A program made the position numbers and the translations under genes. A stretch of 42,407 nucleotides of DNA from DATFEN01 sp035691285 (lineage in GTDB: Bacteria > Acidobacteriota > Vicinamibacteria > Fen-336). Shown here one piece after another: positions 28,144 through 36,294 of the stretch. The stretch lies in assembly GCA_035691285.1 (NCBI GenBank), contig DASSJI010000053.1, positions 1 through 42,407 of the forward strand. Direction: 5' to 3'. Under the pieces are notes generated by a model, which saw nothing but the letters and a program-made list of their open reading frames with translations, did not search any database and had not been told where the DNA came from. Positions within the stretch are counted from its first letter, which is position 1. Every line of letters starts with the position of its first letter.

Positions 28144-28743
28144 CTAGGACGGCCTGGACTCGAAATGGGGCGCCAGGAGCCCGCGCAGGGCCTGGCGCGC
28201 CCGGTGGAGGCGGACCTTGCACGCCACCTCGCTGATGCCGAGCGCCGCCGCGGCCTCCGCGGTCGTCAGCTCCTCGATGTCGCGGAGCAGGATCACGGTG
28301 CGGTAGTCGTCGGGGAGCCGGTCCAGCGCGGCGCGGACGAACTCGCGGTTCTCCCGGCGCTCGAGCAGGACCTCCGGCTCGGCGCGCCACTCGTGGGGGT
28401 GGCGAGCGTGGTGGCCGTCCTCCTGGAAGTCGGGCAGCAGCTCGTCGATCGACTCTTCCGGATGGCGGCGCCGGGACCGGAGCCGCATCAAGCAGGCGTT
28501 CACGAGGATCCGGTGCAGCCAGGTCTGGACGGCGGCCTCGCCGCGGAAGCCGTCCTGCGCCCGGAAGGCCTGGAGGAAGGCATCTTGGAGCGCGTCCCTG
28601 GCGTCGTCCTCGCTGCGCAGGATCCGTCGCGCCGTCGCGAGGAGCCGCGGGCCGTGACGGCGCACCAGGTCCTCGAACGGGTCGCGGACGATGCCCGACC
28701 CCACACGCTCGGTCGACCCGATCGCCGGTACGAGGCCGTCCAT
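28144..28743 (-). CDS. ECF-type RNA polymerase sigma factor, paralogue with DGHH linker
   Basis: A 199-residue protein from ATG 28743. Region 2 is at about 25-90 (PRLLATARRILRSEDDARDA, then LQDAFLQAFRAQDGF and WLHRILVNACLMRLRSRRRH); region 4 is at about 140-190 (LDRLPDDYRTVILLRDIEEL, then ALGISEVACKVRLHRARQAL). The linker LLPDFQEDGHHARHPHEW matches the sigma at 17170 (LLPRFLEDGHHAV), so the two are close paralogues that share an extended linker. Its stop lies 52 nt from the start of the subtilase gene, which follows on the same strand and may be cotranscribed. It is divergent from the winged-helix/TPR gene; the 28744-28879 gap would hold both promoters. No anti-sigma is adjacent. Confidence 0.92.
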   Translation of the reverse strand: MDGLVPAIGSTERVGSGIVRDPFEDLVRRHGPRLLATARRILRSEDDARDALQDAFLQAFRAQDGFRGEAAVQTWLHRILVNACLMRLRSRRRHPEESIDELLPDFQEDGHHARHPHEWRAEPEVLLERRENREFVRAALDRLPDDYRTVILLRDIEELTTAEAAAALGISEVACKVRLHRARQALRGLLAPHFESRPS

Positions 28744-28864
28744 GCTGCCAACTTAGGGTAGAGGGGATCGCGCATCAATGCAGAACGGCTCGAACCTACC
28801 TCTCACGGCAACTCGCTGATCTGGAGACGGTTTCGGCCCGATCTCGCACGGATTTCGGGAATGC

Positions 28865-28870
28865 TAGACT
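28865..28870 (+). promoter_or_regulatory. Candidate -10 element just upstream of the winged-helix/TPR start
   Basis: TAGACT ends 9 nt before the TTG at 28880, the same hexamer and spacing as upstream of the TonB receptor. No Shine-Dalgarno lies between, and no good -35 match was found at 16-18 nt. This would give a leaderless or nearly leaderless message. Confidence 0.3.
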
Positions 28871-28879
28871 GGCGCCCCA

Positions 28880-30727
28880 TTGGGCCGTCTCGTTCGCTTC
28901 GGCGTCTTCCAGGTCGACCTCGACACGGGGGACCTCACAAAGCAGGGCATGAAGGTGCGCCTGCGGGGCAAGCCGCTCGACATACTCACGCTGCTGCTGG
29001 AGCGCCCCGGCGAGCTGGTCTCGCGCGAGCGCCTCAAGGAACGCCTGTGGGCCGCCGACACGTTCGTGGACTTCGACCACGGCGTGAACACGGCCGTGAA
29101 CCGGCTTCGTGAGGCCCTGGGCGACGCCGCCGACAGTCCGCGCTTCGTCGAAACCATACCCAGGAAGGGCTACCGGTTCATCGCGCCGATCGCGCTCGAG
29201 GGGGCGGCGCCGCTCCCCGCCCCGGCGCCGCGGCGGGAGAGGCCCTCGCCGCTCGTGCTCGCAGCCCTCGGAGCCGTCGCTTTCGCGCTGGCCGCCCTGG
29301 CGATCCTGCCGGGCTGGCGAGCGCGGGGTCGGCCGGACGGCCCGACACGCATCGCCGTCCTGCCCTTCCGCAACGTGAGCGGGGACTCGAGCCAGGACTA
29401 CCTTGCCGACGGCCTGACCGACGCGCTGATCTCCGACCTCGCCCGGATCCGCGCGCTACGCGTCACCTCGCGCACGTCCGCGATGTCCTTCAAAGGCACC
29501 GCCAAGCGGCTGCCCGAAGTGGCGCGCGAGCTAGGCGTCAGCGCGGTGGTCGAGGGCTCGGTGCTGCGCTCAGGGGAGCGCGTGCGCGTGACCGCGCAGC
29601 TCGTGGAGGCCTCGGGCGACCGCCCGCTGTGGGCCGACAGCTACGAGCGCGACATCGGCGACATCCTCGGCCTGCAGCGCGAGGTGGCGCGCTCGATCGC
29701 CCTTGGCGTCGAAGTCACCGTGACGCCCCAGGAAGAGCGCCGCCTGACGGCGGCCGCGAGCGTGGATCCGAGGGCCTACGAGGCCTACCTGCGGGGTCTC
29801 TTCTTCTGGGAGCGCATGACCTCGACGGGCTTCGGGCGCAGCATCGCCTCGCTGCAAGAGGCCATCGCCATCGATCCGAAGTACGCGCCGGCCTGGGCCG
29901 CGCTCGCGGAGACCTACTGGATCATGGGCACGTCCGGATACGAGGAGCGGCGGCCCGCCGAGGTCGTGCCCAGGGCGCGCGAGGCCGCCTCGCAGGCCAT
30001 GGCGCTCGACCCGACGCTCGCCGGCCCCTACGCGACGCTCGCGGAGGTGGCCGCGGACTTCGACTGGGACTTCGCGAAGAGCGAGGAGCTGTTCCGCAAG
30101 GCCATCGAGTTGAACCCGAGCTTCGCGGACGCCCGCGTGAGCTTCTCCGCGCTGCTCACCGGCCTCGGACGCTTCGACGAGGCCGTGGCGGAGGCGAAGC
30201 GCGCGCAGGAGCTCGACCCGCTGTCGGTGGTGGCGGGCCAGACCCTCGGCTACCGGCTCTACTACGCGAAACAGCTCGACCGCGCGCTCCTGCAGTTCCG
30301 ACGCACGCTGGAGCTAGATCCGCGCTCGTTCCCCGCGATCCAGGGACTCGCCCAGTGCCATTGGGAACAGGGGGAGCGCCGGCGGGCCCTCGTCGAATCC
30401 GAGCGCGCCGTGCAGGAGTCCGGCGGCAACGCCTGGGTGCTCGGCTGGCGCGGCTACGTCCTCGCCGCTTCCGGGGACGCGGCCGGGGCGCGCCGCGCGC
30501 TCGCCCGGCTCGAGGCCGCGGGCCGCGACCGCTACGTGTCGCCGGTCTATCCCGCGATGGTCGCCGTGGGACTGCGAGAGAACGACCGTGCCCTGGGCCT
30601 GCTCGAGCGCGCGTTCGAGGAGCGCTCGCCCTGGATGCTGTTCCTGGCCGTGGAGCCGCTGTTCGAGCCGCTCCGTCCCGACCCGCGCTTCAGGGACCTG
30701 CTGCGCCGGGTCGGGCACAAGGCCTGA
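28880..30727 (+). CDS. Membrane-bound winged-helix/TPR regulator (CadC-like)
   Basis: A 615-residue protein from TTG 28880. Residues about 5-100 are an OmpR/PhoB-type winged helix (VRLRGKPLDILTLLLERPGE and VNRLREALGDAADSPRFVET with the IPRKGYRF wing). A single membrane helix follows (about 122-145, LVLAALGAVAFALAALAILP). The periplasmic part starts with a TolB-N/FlgO-like domain (IAVLPFRNVSGDSSQDYLAD, GLTDALISDLARI, about 152-290) and continues with TPR repeats to the C-terminus (YAPAWAALAETYWIMG, LFRKAIELNPSFADA). This architecture is very common in Acidobacteria; it resembles CadC/ToxR one-component regulators that sense outside the membrane and bind DNA inside. No ribosome-binding site is seen. 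The gene converges on the VOC protein with 4 nt between stops. Confidence 0.9.
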   Translation: MGRLVRFGVFQVDLDTGDLTKQGMKVRLRGKPLDILTLLLERPGELVSRERLKERLWAADTFVDFDHGVNTAVNRLREALGDAADSPRFVETIPRKGYRFIAPIALEGAAPLPAPAPRRERPSPLVLAALGAVAFALAALAILPGWRARGRPDGPTRIAVLPFRNVSGDSSQDYLADGLTDALISDLARIRALRVTSRTSAMSFKGTAKRLPEVARELGVSAVVEGSVLRSGERVRVTAQLVEASGDRPLWADSYERDIGDILGLQREVARSIALGVEVTVTPQEERRLTAAASVDPRAYEAYLRGLFFWERMTSTGFGRSIASLQEAIAIDPKYAPAWAALAETYWIMGTSGYEERRPAEVVPRAREAASQAMALDPTLAGPYATLAEVAADFDWDFAKSEELFRKAIELNPSFADARVSFSALLTGLGRFDEAVAEAKRAQELDPLSVVAGQTLGYRLYYAKQLDRALLQFRRTLELDPRSFPAIQGLAQCHWEQGERRRALVESERAVQESGGNAWVLGWRGYVLAASGDAAGARRALARLEAAGRDRYVSPVYPAMVAVGLRENDRALGLLERAFEERSPWMLFLAVEPLFEPLRPDPRFRDLLRRVGHKA

Positions 30728-30731
30728 CCGG

Positions 30732-31760
30732 CTACTTCTCGACGAGCTCGACGCCGTGGCCGTCGGGGTCGCGCAGGAGCGCGGCGCGGCCGAAGCCGAG
30801 CGCGCGGTCCTTCAGAGCCACGGCGCCCGGGGAGACGAACAGGCCGCCCGCGTCGCGGACCGCGGCGAAGGACGGGCCCGCGTCGCGGGCCGCGAGAACG
30901 GTCTGCCAGTGGAACAGGTCGTTGGCCTTGACGTCGGCGGGCGCCGGCCGGCCGTCGCGGGGGGCCAGGTACTCCAGGAACTCGATGCCCGGGCCGGCAG
31001 CCGCGCGCAGGCCGCTGATCCGCAGCCGTGCGCCGAAGACGTTGTTGAGGTGCTCCTGCTCGGGGCCGTGGTTCTCGCTCTCGCCCTTCACGGCCAGGCC
31101 CAGCAGGTCGCGGTAGAAGCGCAGGCTGCGCTCCGTGTCGCTCACCACGATCGCCGTGTGGTCGATGCCGAGGAACAGCTTGTCCTTCGCGTGCCAGCGG
31201 GGCTCGCCCTTGTCCGGCGGGAAGGCGAGCACCTCCAAGGCGTGCCCGTCGGGATCCTTGAAGTAGAAGGCCTCGATGCCGGCGGCGGCCGTGATGTACT
31301 CGGGCAGCTTCTGCGGTCCGGTGGATGCGTGGGCCACCTTGAACTCGCGCAGCCGGGCGTAGGCCTTCGCCATGTCGCTGACGATGATCGCGACGTGCTG
31401 AAAGGCCTTGTCGTTGCTGCGGGCGTCGACCGGGACCGGCCGCCCTTTCGGCACGAGGTACTCGTGCAGCTCGATCTGCTCGGCGCCGAGCCTCAGGCGG
31501 ACCACGCGGATCCGCACGCCGAAGACGCCCTGGAGATGTTCGTAGTCGGAGCCGGCCACCTCGACGTCCGAAACCCTCTCGAAGGTCAGGACCTTCGTGA
31601 AGAAGTCGACGGAGCGCTCCATGTCCGCCACCGTCACGGCGACGGCGTCCACGGCACGGACAAGCGGAGCTTCCGCCGCCAGGAGCGGCGTGGTCAGAAC
31701 CTGCGCCGCCCACAGGGCGGTCAGGAGCGCGATCAGCGCGATCTGGAGCCGCCGGTTCAC
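30732..31760 (-). CDS. Exported two-module VOC (glyoxalase/bleomycin-resistance fold) protein
   Basis: A 342-residue protein from GTG 31760, overlapping the GMC oxidoreductase stop by GTGA. A signal peptide (about 1-29, LIALLTALWAAQVLTTPLLA) is followed by two VOC modules, each with two beta-alpha-beta-beta-beta halves: about 35-180 (VDAVAVTVADMERSVDFF, QHVAIIVSDMAKAYARL, FYFKDPDGHALEVLAF) and about 185-342 (IDHTAIVVSDTERSLRFYRD, LLRDPDGHGVELVEK). His and Glu residues at the usual metal positions (the DHTAIVV and DPDGHxxEV/EL segments) suggest metal binding. VOC proteins include dioxygenases, isomerases and binding proteins. Export of such a protein is unusual and matches the exported cupin in the first row. 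It probably works with the GMC enzyme; substrate unknown. Confidence 0.85.
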   Translation of the reverse strand: MNRRLQIALIALLTALWAAQVLTTPLLAAEAPLVRAVDAVAVTVADMERSVDFFTKVLTFERVSDVEVAGSDYEHLQGVFGVRIRVVRLRLGAEQIELHEYLVPKGRPVPVDARSNDKAFQHVAIIVSDMAKAYARLREFKVAHASTGPQKLPEYITAAAGIEAFYFKDPDGHALEVLAFPPDKGEPRWHAKDKLFLGIDHTAIVVSDTERSLRFYRDLLGLAVKGESENHGPEQEHLNNVFGARLRISGLRAAAGPGIEFLEYLAPRDGRPAPADVKANDLFHWQTVLAARDAGPSFAAVRDAGGLFVSPGAVALKDRALGFGRAALLRDPDGHGVELVEK

Positions 31761-33325
31761 TTGAGGCGCTCTCTCAGGTGGTCCCCGACCCGCAGCGCGT
31801 TGGCCATGATGGTCAGCGCCGGATTCACCGCCGCGCTCGACACGAAGAAGCCGCCGTCCACGACGTAGAGGTTGTCCACGTCCCAGGCCTTGCAGGTCGT
31901 GTCGAGGGCCGACGTCCTCGGGTCGTTGCCGAAGCGGATCGTGCCGTTCTGGTGCGCGACGCCCGCGAGCGGGATCTTCTCCCCGACGAAGAGGCTGCGC
32001 GCGAAGAGACCCTGGTGGCACGTGTGTCCGTGGTGGGCGCACTTCGTCTGCTGCTGCATCAGGCTCTCGAGCTTCTTGCGCAGCCGCCGGTGGCCCTCCT
32101 CGTTGTTGGGCCTGTACTTGAGGACGATGTTGCCCTGCTTGTCGAGGGTCACGCGGTTCTCGGGGTCGGGGAGGTCCTCGGAGGTCATCCAGAAGTCGAG
32201 GGAGTGCTTGCCCATGAGGTCAAGGGTGAAGCCGGGCGTCAAGGGCGGCGCGCCCGCCGACAGCGCGACGCCGTCCAGCTTGCCGACGAACGAGATGTGC
32301 CCCATCGGGAACTCCCACTCCTTCGAGGCGAAGTAGAAGTCGTTCACCGCGAGCGTCTTCTGGAAGATCGTGGGGTTCGGGCACAGGGAGACTGCGAGCA
32401 GCACGGAGTTGATGTGCCCCATGTAGTGGCGGCCAACCGTGTCCGAGGAGTTCGCGAGGCCGTTCGGATGCTTGTCGTTCGCAGAGCGCAGGAGCAGCGC
32501 GGCCGAGTTGATCGCGCCCGCGGAGACGACCACGACGTCGGCCCCATAGACCTCCTCGGCGCCGTTCCGCTTCACCCGCACGCCCGTCACCTCGCGCCCG
32601 CTGGGGCTCGTCTCGAGCCTCGAGACCAGCGCGTTCGTCAGCAGCGTCACGTTGGGATGCGCGAGCGCCGGGTCCACCGCGCAGACCTGGGCGTCGGCCT
32701 TGGCGTTCACGAGGCACGGATAGCCGTCGCACGTCGCGCAGCGGATGCAAGGGCTCCGGCGGTCGTTCTCCCTGAGCTGGACGCCGAGCGGCACGTGGAA
32801 CGGCTTCAGGCCCAACCGCGCGAAGTCGTCGTGAAGCGCCTGGATGCGCGGCTCGTGGCTCACCGCCGGATTCGGATAGGGACCGCTCCGCCACGGCTCG
32901 GTCGGGTCCTCCCCCGCCTCGCCGTGGACGTGGTACAGGGACTCGGCCTGGGCGTAGTAGGGCTCGAAGTCGTCGTAGGAGATCGGCCAGGCCGGCGAGA
33001 TGCCGCCGTGATGGCGCAGCTCGCCGAAGTCCTCCTTGCGCAAACGGAAGAGCGCAGCGCCGTAGAACTTGGTGTTGCCGCCGACGAAGTAGTTCGTGTG
33101 GGGATGGAGCGGCTTGCCGTCCTTGTCGTACCAGACTTCCTTGGTGTTGTACTTCGACTCGACGTTGACGGCGCGGGAGTCCCAGTTGTCCCTCTCGCGG
33201 GGCACGAAGTCGCCACGCTCGAGGACCAGGATCCTCTTCCCGGTCGGGGCCAGCCGGTGGAGCAGCGTGCCGCCCCCGGCTCCCGTCCCGATGATGATCA
33301 CGTCGTAACGCCCGTTCGTCGCCAA
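31757..33325 (-). CDS. GMC-family FAD oxidoreductase
   Basis: A 522-residue flavoprotein. I chose TTG 33325 because GGAGG lies 5 nt upstream; GTG 33331 would add two residues. The FAD motif VIIIGTGAGGGTLLHRL is at the N-terminus and ILVLERGDFVPRERDNW follows. YFVGGNTKFYGAALFRL is the GMC N-terminal signature. A Cys-rich segment SPCIRCATCDGYPC lies near 220-235 and is found in a subgroup of these enzymes. The C-terminal catalytic His/Asn region is present (VAHQNGTIRFGNDP, then FFVSSAAVNPALTIMANALR). There is no Tat or Sec signal. Members oxidise alcohols, sugars or sterols; the substrate is not evident. Translation of the exported VOC protein is coupled to it by a GTGA overlap. A 59-nt gap separates it from the membrane protein upstream. 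Confidence 0.9.
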   Translation of the reverse strand: MATNGRYDVIIIGTGAGGGTLLHRLAPTGKRILVLERGDFVPRERDNWDSRAVNVESKYNTKEVWYDKDGKPLHPHTNYFVGGNTKFYGAALFRLRKEDFGELRHHGGISPAWPISYDDFEPYYAQAESLYHVHGEAGEDPTEPWRSGPYPNPAVSHEPRIQALHDDFARLGLKPFHVPLGVQLRENDRRSPCIRCATCDGYPCLVNAKADAQVCAVDPALAHPNVTLLTNALVSRLETSPSGREVTGVRVKRNGAEEVYGADVVVVSAGAINSAALLLRSANDKHPNGLANSSDTVGRHYMGHINSVLLAVSLCPNPTIFQKTLAVNDFYFASKEWEFPMGHISFVGKLDGVALSAGAPPLTPGFTLDLMGKHSLDFWMTSEDLPDPENRVTLDKQGNIVLKYRPNNEEGHRRLRKKLESLMQQQTKCAHHGHTCHQGLFARSLFVGEKIPLAGVAHQNGTIRFGNDPRTSALDTTCKAWDVDNLYVVDGGFFVSSAAVNPALTIMANALRVGDHLRERLK

Positions 33326-33384
33326 GTCCACCTCCCGGCCCCGTCCCAGGGCGGTTTGACCGGGGATCGCCGGCCGGAGCGGGC

Positions 33385-35298
33385 CTATTCCCCGCCCGCT
33401 GCTTGGACCCGGTAGAGACGGGTCGAGCCCGACGCGAACGCGAGCGCGAGCCGGGGGGAGGCGAAGCGCAAGGGGCTGTGATCGTCCTCCCAGACCCACG
33501 CGACCGCCAGGGCGTCGAGGGCAGCGTCGGCGCTGGCTGCGTCTTCCGCGGCGTACACACGCCGGACGGCGTCGATGCGCCGGCTCGCGACGTCGGCGCT
33601 CACGTGAAAGGGCGCGACGGCCGCGGGGACGCGGCGGCCGCAGAGCGCCGCCAGGTAGAGGCCACGAGCCGCCACCGCTCCGCTCGGTCCGTCGAGCGGC
33701 ACGAGCAGCCGGTCGGCCGGCGCCGAACGGGCGGACAGGTACCGACACGCGTCGAGAGCCGCGCTCGGGATCGCGATGCTCTCGGCGTCCCGCGAGCCCT
33801 GCGATCGATAGAGCCCGGGCGCGATCTTCCGGCCCAGGTACCCGGCCGGGCTGGCCAGCGCGAGACCCAGGAGGGCTGCGCCCAGGACGGGCCACCGCGA
33901 GGCCAGCTGCGAAAGCGCCGGGCCGGCGTGAAGCCACAGGAGCAGTTGCGCCAGCAGCAGGAACTGCACCCCTTCGATCGCCGTCGGGTTGCCGGCCACG
34001 AGCAGCGCGGCCACCGTCGTCGCGGCCAACGACGCCAAGAGCCACACCCCGAACCCGCTCGCATCGCTCCGGGCCTCTGCGACCAGAGCGCGTAGACCCA
34101 GGAGCCGGACGCCGAAGCCTCCGACGAGAAAGATCGGCACGATGGCGACCAAGCCGAGCCGCTCGTGGAGCGCCGCAAGGGTCGGGCTGTTCGCGACGGC
34201 CGTCTTCACGAGCAGGAGCGGCGCGACCCTCAAGGGGAGGCCCTCGCGAGCGGCTCCCGTGGCCGCGGCCCACAACAGGAGCGGCAGGACGGCCAGCGCG
34301 CCGGCAGCGGTCAGCACGAGCACCCGAGCACGACGTGTGGCGACGGCGGCGGCGAGCCCGCCAGCCAGCAGCGCCGCGACGGCGAACGCCTTCGTCTGCC
34401 ACAGCCCAGCGATGAGCAGGGCGGCCAGCGCGAGGCGGCCCCGGTGGCCGTCGCGGAGGAAGCCGCGCGCGGCAATCAGCAGCGCCAGCGTGAGGGGCAG
34501 GCCGAACGTCCAGGGGTTGTAGAAGAGCGATTCGGCCGAGAACGAGAAGAACACGAAGAAACGGCCGAAGCGCGCGAAGGGCGCCGGGGATTCCTGCGTC
34601 AGGAACGAGAGATCCCCGCCGAGGACGACCAGGAGCGCCGTCGACCAGCGTGTGAGCCGCCCGCGCACGCCCGCGTCCTCGAGGAACCCGAGCACGGCGA
34701 CGCCGACCAGGAACAGGCCGACGACGGGCCATTGGACGAGGAAGGCCAGCGTCAGCGGCGCGCCCGTGTAGCGCCCGAGCAGGAGCCCGGCGAGGCACGG
34801 GAGGAACGCATACTGCAAGGGAAGCCCCGCGAAGACGGGGTTCTCGACGCCGCCCGGCCCCGCGCGGCCCAGCTCCTCAGCGACCGCTGCATAGAAGACG
34901 CGGTCGGCCACGTCGAAGCCGGGCCGGAACGAGATCCCCTCGGAGGTCGCCTGCACGTCGAGCCGGTTTGCGAGGAACGCGAGGACCGCGAATAGAAGTG
35001 GCAGGAGCAGCTCGAAGCGCAAGCTGCGGACGGCCTCGAGGGCGGCGCGTCCCGGCCGGAGCCACAACGCGCACAGGACCGCGCAAGGGACGACGAGGTA
35101 CGGTCCGCCGAGGCGCCCCTCGATCCAGACGAGGGGCAGGACGAGCGTGAACCCGGAGGCGAAGGCGAGGGTCAGGCCGGCCATGCCCGAGGCGCGGACG
35201 CCTGCCGCTCGGAGCGCCGCATAGCCCGGCGGAAGCAGCAGCGCGGCGGCCGCGATCAGCGCGAACAGGGCACTGCCGGCCGGCCCGAGCGCGTGCAT
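33385..35298 (-). CDS. Large polytopic membrane protein, possibly GT-C-like
   Basis: A 637-residue protein from ATG 35298 with about 12 predicted membrane helices over residues 1-480 (for example LFALIAAAALLLPPGYAALR, LLLPLLFAVLAFLANRL, VLVLTAAGALAVLPLLLWAA) and a soluble C-terminal domain (about 490-637). The first large loop has GFDVADRVFYAAVAEELGRA and NPVFAGLPLQYAF, an arrangement typical of GT-C glycosyltransferase-like proteins where acidic residues sit in the first loop. No closer family was recognised. The C-terminal region resembles the small periplasmic domains of such enzymes. Transfer of sugars from polyprenyl carriers is a guess from topology. It follows the aquaporin gene on the same strand after 17 nt, which suggests cotranscription. 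Confidence 0.75.
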   Translation of the reverse strand: MHALGPAGSALFALIAAAALLLPPGYAALRAAGVRASGMAGLTLAFASGFTLVLPLVWIEGRLGGPYLVVPCAVLCALWLRPGRAALEAVRSLRFELLLPLLFAVLAFLANRLDVQATSEGISFRPGFDVADRVFYAAVAEELGRAGPGGVENPVFAGLPLQYAFLPCLAGLLLGRYTGAPLTLAFLVQWPVVGLFLVGVAVLGFLEDAGVRGRLTRWSTALLVVLGGDLSFLTQESPAPFARFGRFFVFFSFSAESLFYNPWTFGLPLTLALLIAARGFLRDGHRGRLALAALLIAGLWQTKAFAVAALLAGGLAAAVATRRARVLVLTAAGALAVLPLLLWAAATGAAREGLPLRVAPLLLVKTAVANSPTLAALHERLGLVAIVPIFLVGGFGVRLLGLRALVAEARSDASGFGVWLLASLAATTVAALLVAGNPTAIEGVQFLLLAQLLLWLHAGPALSQLASRWPVLGAALLGLALASPAGYLGRKIAPGLYRSQGSRDAESIAIPSAALDACRYLSARSAPADRLLVPLDGPSGAVAARGLYLAALCGRRVPAAVAPFHVSADVASRRIDAVRRVYAAEDAASADAALDALAVAWVWEDDHSPLRFASPRLALAFASGSTRLYRVQAAGGE

Positions 35299-35315
35299 GG
35301 GCGCCCCATGCTACG

Positions 35316-36086
35316 TCAGCCCGCCGGCTTGCCGCAGAAGATGCAGCGCTGCCGGTTCTCGTGGTCGTACTTCGCGCAGGCCCGGGGCCGCTTCAGCCAG
35401 GCGTGGACCTCGCCCGCCAGCAGCATGCCCAGGAGCGGCGCGGTGAAGTAGATCCAGAGCGCCGTGAAGTCCATTGCCGGCAGCGCCGACGCGAACGTCC
35501 TCGCCGGGTTCAGGCTCATGCCGGAGATCGGCGCCTCGATCGTGATGTAGGCGCAGACGATCGCGCCGGCGAAGAGGCCCGTGAGCTTCGCGAGCGGTCC
35601 GGCCGTGACGTTGAGGACCATCGTCATCATCGCGAAGGTCATCCCGACCTCGGCGAGGAAGGCAAGCGTGAGGCTCGGCCCCGGCGCGGTCACGACGTAG
35701 CGGACCGCCGGATGCGCCAGCGCCGGGTCAATGAACGCCGCCGCGAGGACCACGCCGGCCAGCCCTCCGACGAACTGCGCCGCCGCGTAGAAGGCCGCGT
35801 CCCAGGGCTGGACCTTCCCCAGCCGCAGAAACGTCAGCGTGAACGCCGGGTTCATGTGGGCGCCCGACCGCTGCCCCCACGGCGAGTAGATGAGCGCGAT
35901 CGCCGTGCCGCCCATCGCGAGGCCCATCAGGAACCGGCGCGCGAGGCCGTCGGGGACCGCCTGGGCCGCCGGCGAGTCGGGATGCCAGAGCAGCGCGCCG
36001 AAACCGCACGCCGACATCATGAAGATCCCGAGCGCCGCGGCCTCGATCAGGTACTCGGGCCAGTGCCTCCCCAGCGCCTCGCGCAT
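35316..36086 (-). CDS. MIP-family channel (aquaporin) with Cys-rich tail
   Basis: A 256-residue protein from ATG 36086 with six membrane helices and both pore motifs: HMNPAFTLTF (first NPA) and SLNPARTFAS (second NPA followed by the selectivity-filter Arg). It should pass water and perhaps small neutral solutes; the subtype cannot be settled here. The C-terminal about 25 residues after the last helix are unusual: a basic stretch KRPRACAKYDHENRQRC followed by IFCGKPAG, giving a C-x2-C pair and a further Cys upstream that could bind metal or form disulfides. It stands between a 53-residue membrane peptide (4 nt away) and the large membrane protein on the same strand. Confidence 0.92.
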   Translation of the reverse strand: MREALGRHWPEYLIEAAALGIFMMSACGFGALLWHPDSPAAQAVPDGLARRFLMGLAMGGTAIALIYSPWGQRSGAHMNPAFTLTFLRLGKVQPWDAAFYAAAQFVGGLAGVVLAAAFIDPALAHPAVRYVVTAPGPSLTLAFLAEVGMTFAMMTMVLNVTAGPLAKLTGLFAGAIVCAYITIEAPISGMSLNPARTFASALPAMDFTALWIYFTAPLLGMLLAGEVHAWLKRPRACAKYDHENRQRCIFCGKPAG

Positions 36087-36090
36087 GCGC

Positions 36091-36252
36091 TCAGCGCACC
36101 GCGCGCGCGGTCAGGCGCAGGGCCGTGCGATAGGCGCGGAACTTCCACTCCGGCTCGCGCGGTTGCGGCTCGAAGAGCTCCACGATCTCGCCGCAAGCCA
36201 CGAGCAGCGCCGCCACGATCGCGAACAGCTTCTCCAGCGTCCCTTCCCCCAT
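36091..36252 (-). CDS. 53-residue single-helix membrane peptide
   Basis: ATG 36252 follows a very good ribosome-binding site (GGAGGA with 5 nt spacing). The product is 53 residues: a short N-terminus, one hydrophobic segment (LEKLFAIVAALLVACGEIVE, about 6-25), then a charged tail with REPEWKFRAYRTALRLTARA. Third codon positions are almost all G or C. It lies 4 nt before the aquaporin start and 42 nt after the debranching enzyme stop, all on the same strand. No family recognised. Its tight spacing suggests it is translated together with the channel; it could be a small channel-associated peptide, which is speculation. Confidence 0.65.
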   Translation of the reverse strand: MGEGTLEKLFAIVAALLVACGEIVELFEPQPREPEWKFRAYRTALRLTARAVR

Positions 36253-36261
36253 CGGTTTCCT

Positions 36262-36284
36262 CCGGCCGCTTGGATGTCGGCCGG
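36262..36284 (-). terminator. Intergenic hairpin between debranching enzyme and 53-residue peptide
   Basis: CCGGCCG (36262-36268), 9-nt loop, CGGCCGG (36278-36284): a perfect 7-bp stem that starts 10 nt after the debranching enzyme stop (read on the minus strand). Its end touches the ribosome-binding site of the next gene. There is no U-run, so it may attenuate or protect rather than terminate. Confidence 0.4.
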
Positions 36285-36294
36285 CCCTTCCTCG

